A stretch of 64,000 bases of DNA from Acanthamoeba sp. SK_2022b (GCA_027943245.1 JANDJZ010000016.1:1-64000), one strand, 5' to 3'. Shown: positions 33,540-45,898, counted from the first letter of the stretch. Numbers and translations are program-made. Notes: generated by a model not told the origin, from the sequence alone.

Positions 33540-35589
33540 TCACATCACCACAAAGCACGCTCTCGGGCGCAGGCGGGTACCGGACATCCGCTTGTTTGGC
33601 TGCGGGCTACGGTTGTCCTTGGGCCAGTAGGCCCTGTTCTCGAGCATAGCCTGGATGAGGGCGAACTCCTTCTCGAGCCGCTTGACTTCCACGCCCAGCT
33701 CCGAGAGCTGCGTCGCCGTCTCCTGGTCTCCGCCCGGCTTCGTGAGCGGTATCTCACGCGCTATCTTCATCTCGACCGAGACCGTGGCCTCACCTGCACG
33801 TCAATGCGTGTCCTTGAGCCTCTCTAAAATGGGGGGTGGGGTAGAGAGAGAGAGAGAGAGAGAGGGTTGGGCTTACCGAGGGCTTCGGAGACCCAGAGCG
33901 GCTCGAGGGTGACCAAGGGCTTGTTGTAGACCACTAGGCCGAGATTGGCGAGAAAGGAGAGGGCCGGGGGCACGTTCTCGGGATCGGGCGTCGAGCCGCC
34001 CAAGTCGCAGTTGGCGATGATCTGCTCCTCGACCGACGGAATGTTGAGGTCGATCAACGCCGTCGACAGCCCCAGGTAAGTCCTGCGAACGGAACCCCAC
34101 TGACTCTGAGCCTCCAAGGGCGCAAGCTCTTGGCCACCGCAGCGAGGCGCACCTTGGAGTCGGTTGGGCGAGCCAAAAGTGTTCGACCGCCACGTCGACC
34201 AGCTTGCTACGCACTTCTTCGACGCCTGGAGAGGAATACGGTAACGTGCGAAAGGTCAAGATGGGTCGGTGCGGCGTGATCTTAGCGTGTAGGAGGAGCA
34301 AGTCGACAACCTTTGCCATGACGAGCGTTGACGAGGAAGAGGTCCCTGAGGGCGGGGTAGGTCTCCTTGAGCTTGTCGATGAGCGATACCACCTTCTTCT
34401 TGTGGGCTGCGCTCAGGTTCCTATCGTCGGCATGCGTGGCCACGGCCAAAATGGGCACTGGGGAGTCCACGCCATTGCTGATTCGCTGATGCATACAAGC
34501 GACCCGTGCGCAGTGTTGGAACACAGGTGTGACGGTCAGCGACGTCGATAGGGAGGTAGCGTGCGCGGAGTGGGTTCGCTAAACCTTGATCCAGTGCTCG
34601 AGCCGGGAGTGCTCCTCTTCCGGCTGCATGACGTTGAATACTACCAGGTAGGCCGTGCGTCCGGTAAGCATAAACTCGGTTCCAATATCGTCCTGGTCAA
34701 CAGCGCACGCACGCACAGTGTGCAGCAGACGCGCGCACGCACAGTGTTATTCAAGAGCGCGAGAAGATGGCGAGAAGGGGTGGGCGTACTCCTCCGCAGT
34801 CGTAGCAGCAGGCGATGGCGTTCTGGTTGTACTTATAACGCTTACTGTTCACCTCGGCCCATGTACGGATGACGCCGTGCGTGGGGGTTGGCACATAACT
34901 GCACACGTGTGGCGCACTTGAATTAAAACTCAAGCATAAAAATAACAAAATGAAAACTAAAACAGAGAACGAGAGAGAGAGAGAGAGAAACACGCACGCC
35001 TCGATGTTTCGGTTCTCCATTTTGGTCTTCTGGAACAGCCACTCTGAGAGCAGGGTCTTGCCCACGCCGGGCGGGCCAACGATCATTACCTGCATGCGTG
35101 GTCCCGGACCGCCATCAGTTGCCATCCTCACAGCCGCACCCTATCCGAGTTGTGAATGCAAATTAGGCGTGGTCATCACCTTGAACCTGTTTTCAAGCTT
35201 CTCGCCCTTGGCCATCCTGATAGCACGCTCGCGAGTTAGCACACGCGTGTGACGAGGGGAGGGGACAGTGTACTCGCGAAGCCAGGAGATGATTTCCTTG
35301 CCGCCGTGAAACACGATCTCCTGGGGAATCAACACCTGGTGGTCGGCGTCGCGCTCCTTTTCCTCGGTCTGCGCCGCCATCGTGTAACGAGACTCCCGCA
35401 TCACTGGGCGCAACAGGAGCGTGAGTGACAAGCATGAGCATTTTCAAATTCATCGCTGAACGGGCCACCTTGCAGCCTCTTGAGCTTATCCTGTTTGTTG
35501 GCTCCGAATTCGAGGCATTCCAATCTGGTCAGTTGGGCCAAACCCAATGGGAGCGCTGTCCCGAGGATTAGTGACACCGGGCCACACAT

Positions 35590-35664
<75 letters not shown>

Positions 35665-36847
35665 CAGTGTTACACGTACTGAGAAGGTATTCGTTGTAAC
35701 GGAGGTCGATGATTTTGAGGGCAACCATTTTCGACACCCATCCCGGAAGCAGCTGGTGGTTGTGTGCCGCCGGCGTTCAGATGCATGTCCGGATGAGCCT
35801 GGGCTCCTCCCTCCTCCTTTCAAGCAATCCATCGGCGGCGTACCTCGAGCTGGTTCTCTGAAAGGCGCAGCTCCTCGAGCTGGGTGAGCAGAGACAACTC
35901 CTCGGGCAGGTCCTTGAGCTGTTATTGCAGCAAGTCGCCATACATCGGGAGAGGACCAGCATGAGGCGACGTGGAGCAAGTGCCTTGCGCGCGCGTATGT
36001 GTGACAACACACACAGAGCCCTGGGTACCTCGTTGTGGTTGAGGTTGAGGACCGTGAGGTGCGAGAGTTGCGACAGGAACGAGGCGGGAACCTCGGTCAG
36101 CCCTCGCCCCAGCAAGTTGACTGTCGCCGTCTTGCCAGCAATCGCCTGCGTGTCGTGCCGTGTGTGTGTTAGCCCCTCCCCCGCCGGCGGGTGCAGTGAG
36201 TCTCGACGCAGGATCTGACCTTGTGGAATTCCGCGGTGGAGGCCAGGACCCGCTTGATGTGCCTCCCGATCCGCTTCTCATCCTTCTCTTCAGCCGCCCC
36301 TTGCCGGTCTGCAAATGAAGGGGTTGGTGAGCGCGCGTTCATTTCAATGCCAGTCAGCAGTGTTCGGCCGGTGTCCTGATGTGGCTTGCGTGGTGGTTGA
36401 GGGGCAAGGAGGGCAAAGAAGAGGAGGGAGGGACCGATCGTGAGTTCGGTGATGCGCAGGTTGGCGCCGAGGGCCTTAAGCAGCTGGTCCATTCCCTTGG
36501 CGCTGAAGTTATTGTCGTGCAGCAGCAGGCGCTCGATGCTCACATTCTGCCTGATCGTCTTGGCCAGCTTGGTCGCCGCCTTGTCCCCGAGCCGGTTGTT
36601 CGACAGGTCGAGGTGAGTAGGACCGGCCTTGGTGCGCCTCAGCGCCCACGCCAGCTTCACACAGTCTTCCTCTCCACCTGTTGTTGGCGAGGGCGCTGCC
36701 CTCCGGTCACTTAGTGGAGGAAAGAGAGGGGGGGGGTGAACGGCGGGGACCTTCATGGACCAACTTGCCGGCGAGCTCTAGCTTCTGCAGCTCTGTCTCT
36801 ACGCCAGCGGCCTGTCCCAACTTGGCAATCAGTCCCTTCACGTCCAT
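33540..36847 (-). CDS. LRR-Roc-COR (Roco-type) protein without kinase
   Basis: MDVKGLIAKLGQAAGVETEL begins a leucine-rich repeat region (THLDLSNNRLGDKAATKLAK; SIERLLLHDNNFSAKGMDQL; TVNLLGRGLTEVPASFLSQL; HLTVLNLNHNE; QLEELRLSENQLE; LKIIDLRYNEYL; LTRLECLEFGANKQDKLKRL). A Ras-like Roc domain follows, with P-loop VMIVGPPGVGKTLLSEWLF, VVFNVMQPEEEHSRLEHWI and a THADDR base-recognition motif. A COR-like region (YLGLSTALIDLNIPSVEEQI; LGLVVYNKPLVTLEPLWVSE) and a short C-terminal coiled coil (ELGVEVKRLEKEFALIQAML) end the protein. There is no kinase, unlike LRRK or most Dictyostelium Roco proteins; the plan is like MFHAS1. Many introns; one carries (AC)n. Confidence 0.85.
35593..35663. repeat. (AC)n microsatellite
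   Basis: About 35 AC units in an intron of the LRR-Roc-COR gene, between LRR exons. It reads GU in the transcript because the gene is on the minus strand. Confidence 0.95.
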
Positions 36848-36948
36848 CTTCTTCCGTTTCTCCCGCCAGTTTTAGTTTCATGAATTAATTTATTTAATTC
36901 AAATAAGCCAGAAATACGCTATTGGCTGGTTTGGAGGAGGGCGAGGCC

Positions 36949-38464
36949 TCACATGCCTGCAGTGTGTTGTTGGGCGTCGGCCATACGGCTCTTGAAGGTG
37001 ATCATGGTCTCAAAGGCGTCGACCTCTTGCATGCGTTGGCTCAGCATCTCGGAGAACTCGGCCAGCTGGTCGTTGCTCTCGAGCAAGACGGCGTGGATGA
37101 CCTTCTTACACTCCTTGAGCAGCGACAGGCACGACTCGGGGAACGGCGCAAAGTGGCTCTCGTAGAGCGCACGCAGCCTGGCCTGATTCATCAGCACCTG
37201 TCGCAGTCCGCCGTCAGTTAGTGCTTACGAACACTCTCTCCACTCGCAGAGCAAAGACGTATCTGTACCATGGTGTAGTTGTTTATGGCGCCGACGAGGG
37301 TCTGGTCGGGCATGTATCGATTGTTGTACTTGGCCTTCTTGTGGTTGATGATGTCGATGTTGTTCTGCGCCGCGGCGGTGTAGAACATGTCGATCCTCTT
37401 GGCCTGCCCGGCGTCGCCGTCCGCCTCGAGGTTCTTGCCACGAGCCTGCATCGCCACGGCCATCCCTGTCCCACACGACCACAGCCCACCGATTCGCGGT
37501 TGGATGACAAGGCCCGGGTAAGCAGCGCAGGAGGCTCGGGGCGAGTGGGTGAGTGAGGGCTCGCACCGAGCAGAATCTTGGACGCCTGGCGCGGCGCGGC
37601 CTTGCGCACATACTCCTTGTACTTGTCGATGGATTGCTGGAAGATGGCGTCGGCTTCCTTGCCCTTCTTCCGCTCGGCCTGCTCCTCGAGCGCGTTGGCC
37701 CAGTTGCCGATGGCCAGCAGATGCACGTCCTTTTGGTCGGCCTTGCCTTCGGTCAGGCCGCACACCTTTTTGTACGAGTCGTAGGCCCTACAGCACTTCA
37801 CCGCGTCAGAGCAGTCATGCCAGTGCGGGCGTGAGTGCGAGTCAGGCTGCGCTCACTTCTGAAAGTACTGGTCCTGGTCCGGCGAGGGCTTGATCATACA
37901 CGCCATGGTGATCGAGTTTACGGCCAGGAAGTTGAGCGCCTCCACCTGCTCCGGATCGATCCTGCACCCGTGGTGGTTAGTTATGGTGGCCACACAAAAT
38001 GCATACCGTAATGAGGCGCAACTGTGCTCGAGCACAGCCTTTCAGACAGAGAAGAAGGTAATGAGAGTGACGAGAGCGGGGGAGCAGACGTACGCAAGGA
38101 CCTTCTCGAAGGTGAGGGTGGACTGATGGAGAAAAAGGAACCGGTTGTGAAGGTTGCCCTCGGAAGACTTACTCAGCTGCCGCAGCAGCACGGCCTCCTT
38201 CTCATAGGCACGCACCAGAAGGTCCTTCACCTGCCTCAGTCCTTCTTCCTCGACGTTGGCAGACGTCGCGAGGAAGGGCTCGAGCAGCTGTTGGGCGGAG
38301 TGGAGTGTCTTCTGCGCCTGCACTGCCGACACCACCACCGGCCCCTCACCGGAGCCCTTACCGCCTAGCATGCTGTCGTAGGAGCGCAGCAGCTCGGCCG
38401 CCTCGCCCACCGCCACAGCCCACCCCTCGCCCCGGCTCTTCTCTTGCGTGTTCCCTCCCTCCAT
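36949..38464 (-). CDS. TPR-like alpha-helical protein
   Basis: MEGGNTQEKSRGEGWAVAVG starts an all-helical protein of about 370 residues. TPR-like units are visible: TFEKVLAIDPEQVEALNFLA, LLAIGNWANALEEQAERKKG, EADAIFQQSIDKYKEYVRKA and MFYTAAAQNNIDIINHKKAK. A helical C-terminus (LSLLKECKKVIHAVLLESND; SEMLSQRMQEVDAFETMITF) could form a coiled coil. No catalytic motif is seen, so an adaptor or scaffold role is likely. About five introns. The gene ends 102 nt upstream of the LRR-Roc-COR start and lies between it and the SMP protein gene, all on the same strand. Confidence 0.72.
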
Positions 38465-38629
38465 CTTTGTGGGCGACCAGTTTCTTTCCTCTTTTCTCTG
38501 GTATTTTATGCCTGCCCGAACACGGCAAGAAGGCTGCCCTCAGGCGGTTTCCGTTGAGTTGCGTGCGTTATGTACACATCATGAGCCCGGTCAATGTCTT
38601 CACGTGACCAAAGCGGATGTCGCGGGTCC

Positions 38630-41600
38630 TCACAGGTCCTGGTTGGGATTGGTATGGTTCCAGTCGTTGATAGCGTTCTGCGCCCTCGTCTTGGCCGCCT
38701 TAAACTTCTCCACCAGATGGTGTTGCTTCTCCACCTGCTCCCACACGTGGTTTTTTTCTTTAAGTCCCTTTTTCTCCATCACTTCTTCTCTTCTACTACT
38801 TAATTATTTCTCTTCTACTCCTTTTGCTTTGTACGCGTAGAAGGCGCACCTTGTTGAATAGGTCGTCCATGTCCAGGTTGAACAGGCCACCCGCTTTCTT
38901 GGCCGGCTTGGCCGACGACGTCGAGGACGAAGACGCGGCCGATGATGAAGTGGAAGACGTGGAGAAGGAAAACAGGTTGTCGGTGGTGTTGGAAGCGGAC
39001 GACGGCGGCAGCGAGCGGTGCGACGATCCCGGCGGTGACGTCGTGACCGGCGCCGCCGGCGTGGTGAGGCCGAGGAACGAGGAGGTCGGCAGGGAGCCCG
39101 TTGAGTGTGGCGTCGCCGCGGGCGAGCCCGTTGCCACTGGCGCCGCCGACGGGAACGAGAAGTCAAAGTCTTCGAACATGTGCGACGTCGTCCTGTACTT
39201 GCTCGCCGCCGGCTGGGCCGCCGGCTTGGCCTGCGCGGCGCTCCCTGAGCCGTTGCCGCTGCCCCGCGCGGTCTGCGCGTGTTGCTCGTGGGTTCGGGGG
39301 GGCAGGGCCGGGGGAGGCAGCGCCGGGGTCGAGGTGGCATCAAAGTTGAGGCTGCCGCTGCGTCGTCGGTGGGGCGCGTCGGGGAGGAGCGGGCTGGGCG
39401 TGTTGCCGTCGAACGTGGCCTGTCGCCTGGGAGGCAGCGAGTCGTCGCCGCCGCCAAAGATCTCGTCGATGATGGGGTTGTTGAGGGACGAGCTGAGCGG
39501 ATCGGTGAACACCTCGAGCTTGGTCACTTGCCCGCTCCTCTCCTGTCGTTGCTTCTCTCTCTCCCTCTCCTGTCGTTCCTTCTCCTCCTTCTGCTTCTTC
39601 TCCTCCTCTTCTTTCCTCTTCCTCTCCAGTTCACGTTCGCGTTCCTTTTCCTCCTCCCGCTCCCTGTCCTCCTTGGCCTTTCTCTCCTTCTCCTTCTCCT
39701 CACGCTCCTTCTCCTCCAGCTCGCGTCGCCTGCACTCGTCGCCGTCGCCGTCGCCTTCGCTCTTCTTCTCTATGGTGGTGAACTGTTCGATCTCGCGCAT
39801 GTCCTCGCTCGAGCTCGTAGGCTTTTCCTTGGCGAGCTGCAGTCCGGAGGCCTCCGTCTGGTCCGCGACCTCTCGTTCCCGTTCTTGGTCCCTCTCCTTC
39901 CGCTCCTTCTCCTTCCTGTCCTTCTCCTCCTTAGCTCGCACTCTCTCGAGTCGCTCCCGCTCCTCCCTCTCCTCGTCCTCCTTGAGCTTCCTCTCCCTCT
40001 CCTCTCTCTCCTTCTCCTCCTGCTTCTCGCGCTCTTCTCTCTCCTTGTCCTCCTTGAGCTTCCGCTCCCGCTCCTGCTTCTCGCGCTCCTCCCTCTCCTT
40101 GTCCTCCTTGAGCTTCCGCTCCCGCTCCTCTCGCTCCTTCTCCTCCTTCCGTTTCTGTTCGAGTTCTTGCTTGGCCCGCCTGTCTGCCTCCGAGTCGCTG
40201 CCGTCGCTGTCATCGCTGTCGTCGCGGTCGCGCAGGGCCATCAACGAGTTTTGGTACCACTCGTCGGTGCTGTTCCACTGGCCGCGCGGAGGCGATGACG
40301 GCAGCTGCATGCTGGTGAGCGTGTTGGTGGCGCCCTCCCTCGTGGGAAGCGGCGGCGCGCTGCCGGTGGCGGGGTAGGTCATGAGCGGCTTGTAGGCTCC
40401 TGGCGAGCCCGGTTCGATCAGAGGCGACTCTGGCTGATTGAGTGCCTGCGTGAGGGCGCTCTGGGTTCTCGCGGGGAGCGGCGGCGCGTTGCCGGCGGGA
40501 GCGCCGCTCTGGCCACTCGCGGTGACCCTGTCCCTCGGCGATGTGCGCGTACGGACGGTGATGGGCTGAGACGCCTTGGTAGCGGCGGCGGTGACGGCGA
40601 CGCCGGCAGCAGCGTGGGACTGGCCGGGCAGGGCCGCCACCGAATGCCGTTTGTTGGTAGTCGAGATGGACGACGACGAGGAGGACAGAGAAGACGAGAC
40701 TTGTCCTGAGAAGGAGGATGCTCGCTCGGGCTGTGTGCGCGATAGCACGGGCGACGAGGCGCTGGAGGACTGGTTGAGCGACGAAGTGGTGATGCCGGCT
40801 TCGGCCGAGGAGGCGAGGAGCGCGCCAGGGCGAGCGGCATCCTTCTCATTGACGATTGCCTCCTGCAGTGAGATGAAATCTTAGAACACGAAGTGAAAAC
40901 CTTACTAGCGCTGGTGGCTCAAAGAGCGTGCCTTGCTCTCCTTGGACGACGGAATGTGAGGCAGAGGCCAGTCATCCATCGCCGGGAGCACCAGCTTCTT
41001 GATCAGCTGCTGCTTGATCTTGTTAATCACGATGTTGGCGATGGAGGGAATGTTCACCAAAGAAAGGTTTTTGCCTAAAATACACAGAAAGGTGAGCCGC
41101 ACAAAAGCAACGCCTGAACGTTGAAAGGCGGAAAAAGAGGGGCCAGCCCATACCGACTTCGATCTTGACGTCCAAATCCACACGAGGCTCGCCGTAGAAG
41201 CCGATCCACGCACGCTTGGCCGGAGGCGGGGCGACTTGGATGTGACCCTGCAGCGGAGCGAATCAGCTTGCTCGACGCAGAAGGTCGCCTAGGAGGAATA
41301 AGAGCGGGGGGATACCCTGCCGGCAAAGGCCTTGACGACCACAGAGGCGCGAATGGGCACCTCCACACTGACGCCTCCGATGGGAAGATCAATGCGCAGA
41401 TTGATATCAATCATCAGGTTGAATCCTCCATGGTAGTAAACGTCACCGTCGAATGCCTGCCAGCGATAACAAGCAAAAGAAGAGACGAGGAAACGAATGA
41501 GCAACACCACCGCCTCAGCATACGAATCGTGACCACTGTGAGGAGGCTGAACAAACCAGAGAGCCCTGAGGAGAAACGGAGATGATCTTGATGTTGCTGA

Positions 41601-42860
41601 ACAGTGGCAGGTTGGGGCCGAAGCCGACGTCCGAAACGGCAATTGATTCCACAAACTTGGGCTTCTTCAGTTTGCCTATCTTCTTCTGCAGCTTCTCGTG
41701 AATGAGCTTGAGGAACACAGGATGGCTGTGGACTCCCCAGAATATGCGGCCCAGGAGCGCATTGGTCCAGTCAGCATTCACCTGGGAGAACGAGAGGCGC
41801 GTAGTCCATGCGTCAGTGTCACTGTGCACTGTCCACATAACACAAGCGCTGCTCGCCGATGTGGTGTCGATCTGACGTACCTCGGCAGAATTGTTGGCGA
41901 CTGCAGTCAGATGAGCAAAGTAACGCTGTTGCGCTTGCAACAGCTCTACTTCTTTGGCCTCCTTCTGCACAGGTACGAGACGTAGTGGAGACATGAGTTT
42001 GAGGGCCGAAGTCGCAGCGATGCAAAAGGGGAAGTCAGGCCGTACGGTGATGGTCAAAGAGGTGGCTGACTTCAGCGCGTAGTACCACTGCTCGAGGTCC
42101 TTGCCGTTGCTGCAGACGCGAGCATGGTGAGCAGCAGCGAAACGGAGAAGGGAACGTGGAGCTTGCATACAAGAATTTGACGTAGCACGTATCGCCAGCG
42201 CTCTTGCTGGAAGGGCCGCTATTAGTCGGCGCGTCGGGGAAGAGGTTGCCGGCAGGCGACACGATCTTGAGGTAGTTCTTCTTGTTGAACTTGGCCTTGC
42301 CGTCCTGGCGCAGTATCTCGACCGCGCAGTTGTCCAGACGAGCGATGTTGCACGCGTCTCTCTGTGTGAAGAAACAAGTGCGGCGTCAGAACACAATAAG
42401 AGATCTGACGGTTCTCTCAAGCTAATGTGAGGAACGAACCTTTTCATCTACGAAATGGAAGAACATGTTGGCCTTGAGCACGATTGTCGTGTGCTGCATA
42501 CGTTTCGCCGCCTCCTTGGGCCAGGGTGCAGGGGAGAAGGAAAAGCGCACTTTGGTCTTGAGCTCTGGTATGAGCAGCTGTACTGCCCTTTGCTGGATTG
42601 GGCGTGCAAAAACGAGGGGGACAAAATGGGATGATTAATCAACATGAACTGACGTCTCGGCATTTACCACAAAAAGAACGTGCGTGGATGGGGTCAAAAT
42701 GTACCGACTCTTCAGGTGATACTTCCTTTGCGAGCTTCTGCCTCTGCGCATCGGTCTTCCGCTCGGCAACGAGGAGAACGTAGTGGATGGTGAAGGCGGC
42801 ACCCACCAGAGACACCACGCCGCCAAGCAAGAAAACAAAGATGAAGGCGAAGAAGCCCAT
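38630..42860 (-). CDS. SMP-domain lipid-transfer protein (TEX2/NVJ2-like) with long charged helix
   Basis: An N-terminal membrane anchor (FAFIFVFLLGGVVSLVGAAF) is followed by a PH-like region (KTKVRFSFSPAPWPKEAAKR ... DTCYVKFLYNGKDLEQWYYA) and an SMP domain: ADWTNALLGRIFWGVHSHPV, HEKLQKKIGKLKKPKFVESI, SDVGFGPNLPLFSNIKIISV, INLRIDLPIGGVSVEVPIRA, PRVDLDVKIEVG and KLVLPAMDDWPLPHIPS. This matches ER-anchored lipid-transfer proteins of membrane contact sites. The large 3' exon encodes low-complexity Ser/Thr/Pro sequence plus roughly 220 residues of alternating K/R and E (KEREERERKLKEDKERE-type), probably a single alpha helix. The last exon joins in frame from DDLFNK to GLKEKNHVWEQVEKQHHLVE and ends NPNQDL. 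About ten introns. Confidence 0.85.
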
Positions 42861-43100
42861 TTTCGATCTGATGGCTAGCCCTCAACTTCAGCAGATTGCC
42901 CTTTTTCCTCTATTACTCTTCTCTAATCTGCAAATTTTATGGGCACTCGTAGGCGTCTCAATAGTCTGGCGGGTGTTGGTGTTGTGATCTCTTCAATCCA
43001 CACGCTCCGAACGTGCTTGCTGCGTCTTGTAGTCCCACCGAAACACCACCCGAAAACGTCGTCACCAGCATTCCTCGAATTTTCGCGTCGGTGATATTTT

Positions 43101-44462
43101 ATGAGTTTGAACGCCTGGCATGGTGCTCCATATCCCTTTCCTTGCTTTTTCGTCTACGACCCACGAGACCTGTTTCAAGACCAGGACAGCGCACTGGAAA
43201 GGGACGAGCGCAACGCGAAACAGCACCAGAAGAGAAAGGGCGGTAAACACAGAGGCAAGGAGGAATGTAAGAAAAGAACGAAGGTAGACAAGGACAAGGG
43301 AGATAGGAAAGCCGAGGAGCAAAGGGAGGCTCGTTATCAGGCGTACGTCGAACGCATACGGGCAGAATACGAGCCGCTTCACCCACAGCTGTTGGACCTC
43401 ACCACGTGGGGCTTCGTCGACGGTTTTGTCCGTCTATGTGCAGCGCCGTCGGCCAATCATGACCTCCTCATCGCGGTACCTTCGCCAATGCGCCCATCCT
43501 AGCACGCCACGCGCGATTCAGCTCACATAGACCATCCAGGCAGGGGACGGCATCTATATGATTGAGATATTCACATCCCAGTTCTGCGAGCTGCTCCTCC
43601 AAGAGATCGATCACTTTGAGGGTTGGTGCGAAGAGATGGCTATCGGCACCCTACGACCAAACTCGATGAACAACTACGGGGTATCCACCCGTGCCAAACC
43701 CTTGCGCGCTCGCCACACATAGGCTCACCATCTCTACGATCAGGTAATTCTTGATCACATGCCTGGCATGGGAGTGGTGCTCCAGCAATTCGTGCAACAG
43801 TTCCTCGAACCGCTCTCGCGACAGCTCTATCCCTACCTCCACGCTGGCCGAACGGCAGCGACAGAAGCAGCAGCAGCCTCGTCACTGGATTCGCATCACG
43901 GGTATGCGCAGCTCCCATGCTCCTGTGAGAAGGGAGCGGGGTTCTAACCTCATGGCCAGCTTCGTGGTCGAGTACGGAGCGAAGAAGGATAGAAAGCTCG
44001 ACTGGCATGTGCTATAGCGACGTTACGTTGAACGTATGTCTGGGCAAGCAGTTCGAGGGCGGTGACCTCATCTTTAGTGGTATGCCGGCACTGCCTCTTT
44101 GCGTCTGTGGCTTCCTGCGCCCAGCTGACCCCTTCAGGGGCAGGGGTGCGCTGTGAGATGCACCGACGAGACACGCCTCCCCTTGTCAGCAAAGGCGAGA
44201 ACATGAGGGTGGCCCACCTCGTAGGCCACGGCTTGCTCCACGTAGGTCTGTCTCGCTCGGCGTGTGCTCGCTCTCCGCTTGCTCTTGGACCACGACTAAC
44301 ATTGAACCACCAGGCAAGCACCGCCACGCGGCACTGCCCATCGCGTCCGGCGAGCGGACCAACCTCATCTTGTGGTGCCGTAACTCTCAGCCAGAGTCTG
44401 ACGCCAACGACTGCGTTGACTGTCCCTCGTGGTGTGGGTGGCACCGCATGACGCACGCCTGA
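43101..44462 (+). pseudogene. OGFOD2-like 2-oxoglutarate/Fe(II) dioxygenase with a frame break at the active site
   Basis: Begins MSLNAWHGAPYPFPCFFVYD and continues through a basic linker, EYEPLHPQLLDLTTWGFVDG, AGDGIYMIEIFTSQFCELLL, GTLRPNSMNNYG, VILDHMPGMGVVLQQFVQQF and HHGFVVEYGAKKDRKLDWHV. All exon joins to this point are in frame. Directly after Trp-His-Val the frame breaks: the sequence CATGTGCTATAGC hits a stop, while the other frame continues YSDVTLNVCLGKQFEGGDLI, HLVGHGLLHV, GKHRHAALPIASGERTNLIL and the C-terminus WCGWHRMTHA. The family has HxD here, so two bases and the metal-binding Asp are missing. The distal His and Arg are present. This is a recent inactivating deletion or a sequencing error. 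The gene is otherwise undecayed, so an error is quite possible. Confidence 0.8.
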
Positions 44463-44506
44463 AAGCGAGAGCTATTGTTGTCGCGTTAACGCGACTCGAT
44501 GACGGC

Positions 44507-45898
44507 CTAATCTCTAGGAGGAATAGGAATGGAGTCGTCGTGCGGAGAGGGAGTGAATGGGCCTGCCGGACCAGCAGGCGGCGGCGGAGGCGGCGTGCCA
44601 GGCGGTGGAGCGGAGGGGTGGAACGTCGACTCCCCCGCGCCCGCCGTCGAGGCGTGCTGCTTCTGCACGACCGCATTCAGGTATCCCAGTGCCAGCGACG
44701 TCAACGTTTCACACTACAACCGTACGACCGTGCGTTAGCGCTCTGACCAAGTGCGCTGCGTAAGCGACAAGCGGGGGCAGAGGGCTACCTCGGCTTTGTA
44801 TTTGGAAAGAGTGACGACGTCCTCTAGCCTTCGGTCGAGAAAGGCCCATGTGTCCGCGAAGTTGTCCGAGGCGTCGGTGAGCATGAAGAGCTCTGTGGAG
44901 GTGTAGACGCCGGCCAGTACCGCGCGCTTGCTATACCAATCGAACTGTCAATCAAGAGGATGGTGAGCATGCACGTCTGTTGTGCTGAGTCAGCGGAGGG
45001 AATGTGGTACATCGACGGTAGAGTCCCCAGCTACGTAGATGATATCGTTAATGGTGTTGAACATGAGGGAAAAGGATGCGCTGGCGTTGCTCGGCTGTGC
45101 CAAAATAGCGATGGCCTGTACACGAGCGATAAGAACATGAGGGGAGGACCGCCAGCTGGCGGAGGATGAAACCCTGTTGGGTACACCTACCTGTGGCCAG
45201 GTCGCGATATGTGGCGCATACTGTTTCAGTCGGGCGTGAATGGCAGCCCTGATCTTCTCCTTGAGAGTCATGTGCTCCATGTCTAGCGTGCTTAACTCCG
45301 CGAGCATGTTGGCATTGCATTTGGCGATGAAGTGTTCCACCAGTTCGACCGGGCCCTGTTGTAAGTTGTGGCATGCGCGGACGTGTTAGAGCTCAGGCGG
45401 TGAAGCGCTTACGTGGCGGAGCGAGGTACGCGGCGGAAGAGGCCGTGGGCTAAGTTCGACAGGCCCTGCTCCGCAGCTGCCAGCGAGAGCGCCTCCACCG
45501 TCCACCCATACTTGTCTACGTGATTGAGCGCTGCATCCAGCACCTGCTGCCTGGTCTCCTCTGGCAGGCCTCCCTCTCTGTCTCAAACATTTTAGACTAA
45601 ATATTTGCCATAAAAAAAAGCTTTGTGGAAGACAATAATCTTGAGGGACGCACCTGTCCTCGTAGACATCTTCCTCTTCGAAGGACTGATACTTGTCCTC
45701 CGAGTGCGGCTCGGCGTTAGAAGCGGTGGAGAGGCCGCGCCAAAGGCCCGTTGTGTGGGCAAAGAAGGGACCTCTCAACTGCAGCTGCACGCAACCACAG
45801 GCACCGGCGCGCACACCTCCAAAGGGCGCAAATACAGTTCTGTAAAGCGTGGAGCGTGGAGCTCCCTGTCTCCAGACGCCCGTCAGGCTTCTGTTCAT
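44507..45898 (-). CDS. COQ9: COQ9, ubiquinone biosynthesis lipid-binding protein
   Basis: Mitochondrial matrix protein that supports COQ7 in coenzyme Q synthesis by binding isoprenoid lipids. MNRSLTGVWRQGAPRSTLYR is an arginine-rich presequence. Then come EETRQQVLDAALNHVDKYGW, VEALSLAAAEQGLSNLAHGL, GPVELVEHFIAKCNANMLAE, the W..A..ILAQPSNASAS segment, DIIYVAGDSTVD, DWYSKRAVLAGVYTSTELFM and DTWAFLDRRLEDVVTLSKYK, which match the COQ9 domain step by step. The C-terminal extension is proline/glycine-rich (PPPGTPPPPPPAGPAGPFT), unusual for the family. About five introns. Tail-to-tail with the OGFOD2-like gene at 45 nt. Confidence 0.92.

Noticed and set aside
38824..40377. Long plus-strand open frames (over 500 codons) opposite the SMP protein
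   Set aside because: They are the antisense shadow of the ER/K repeat and consist of Ser/Arg/Phe or Leu runs; no start context or domain.
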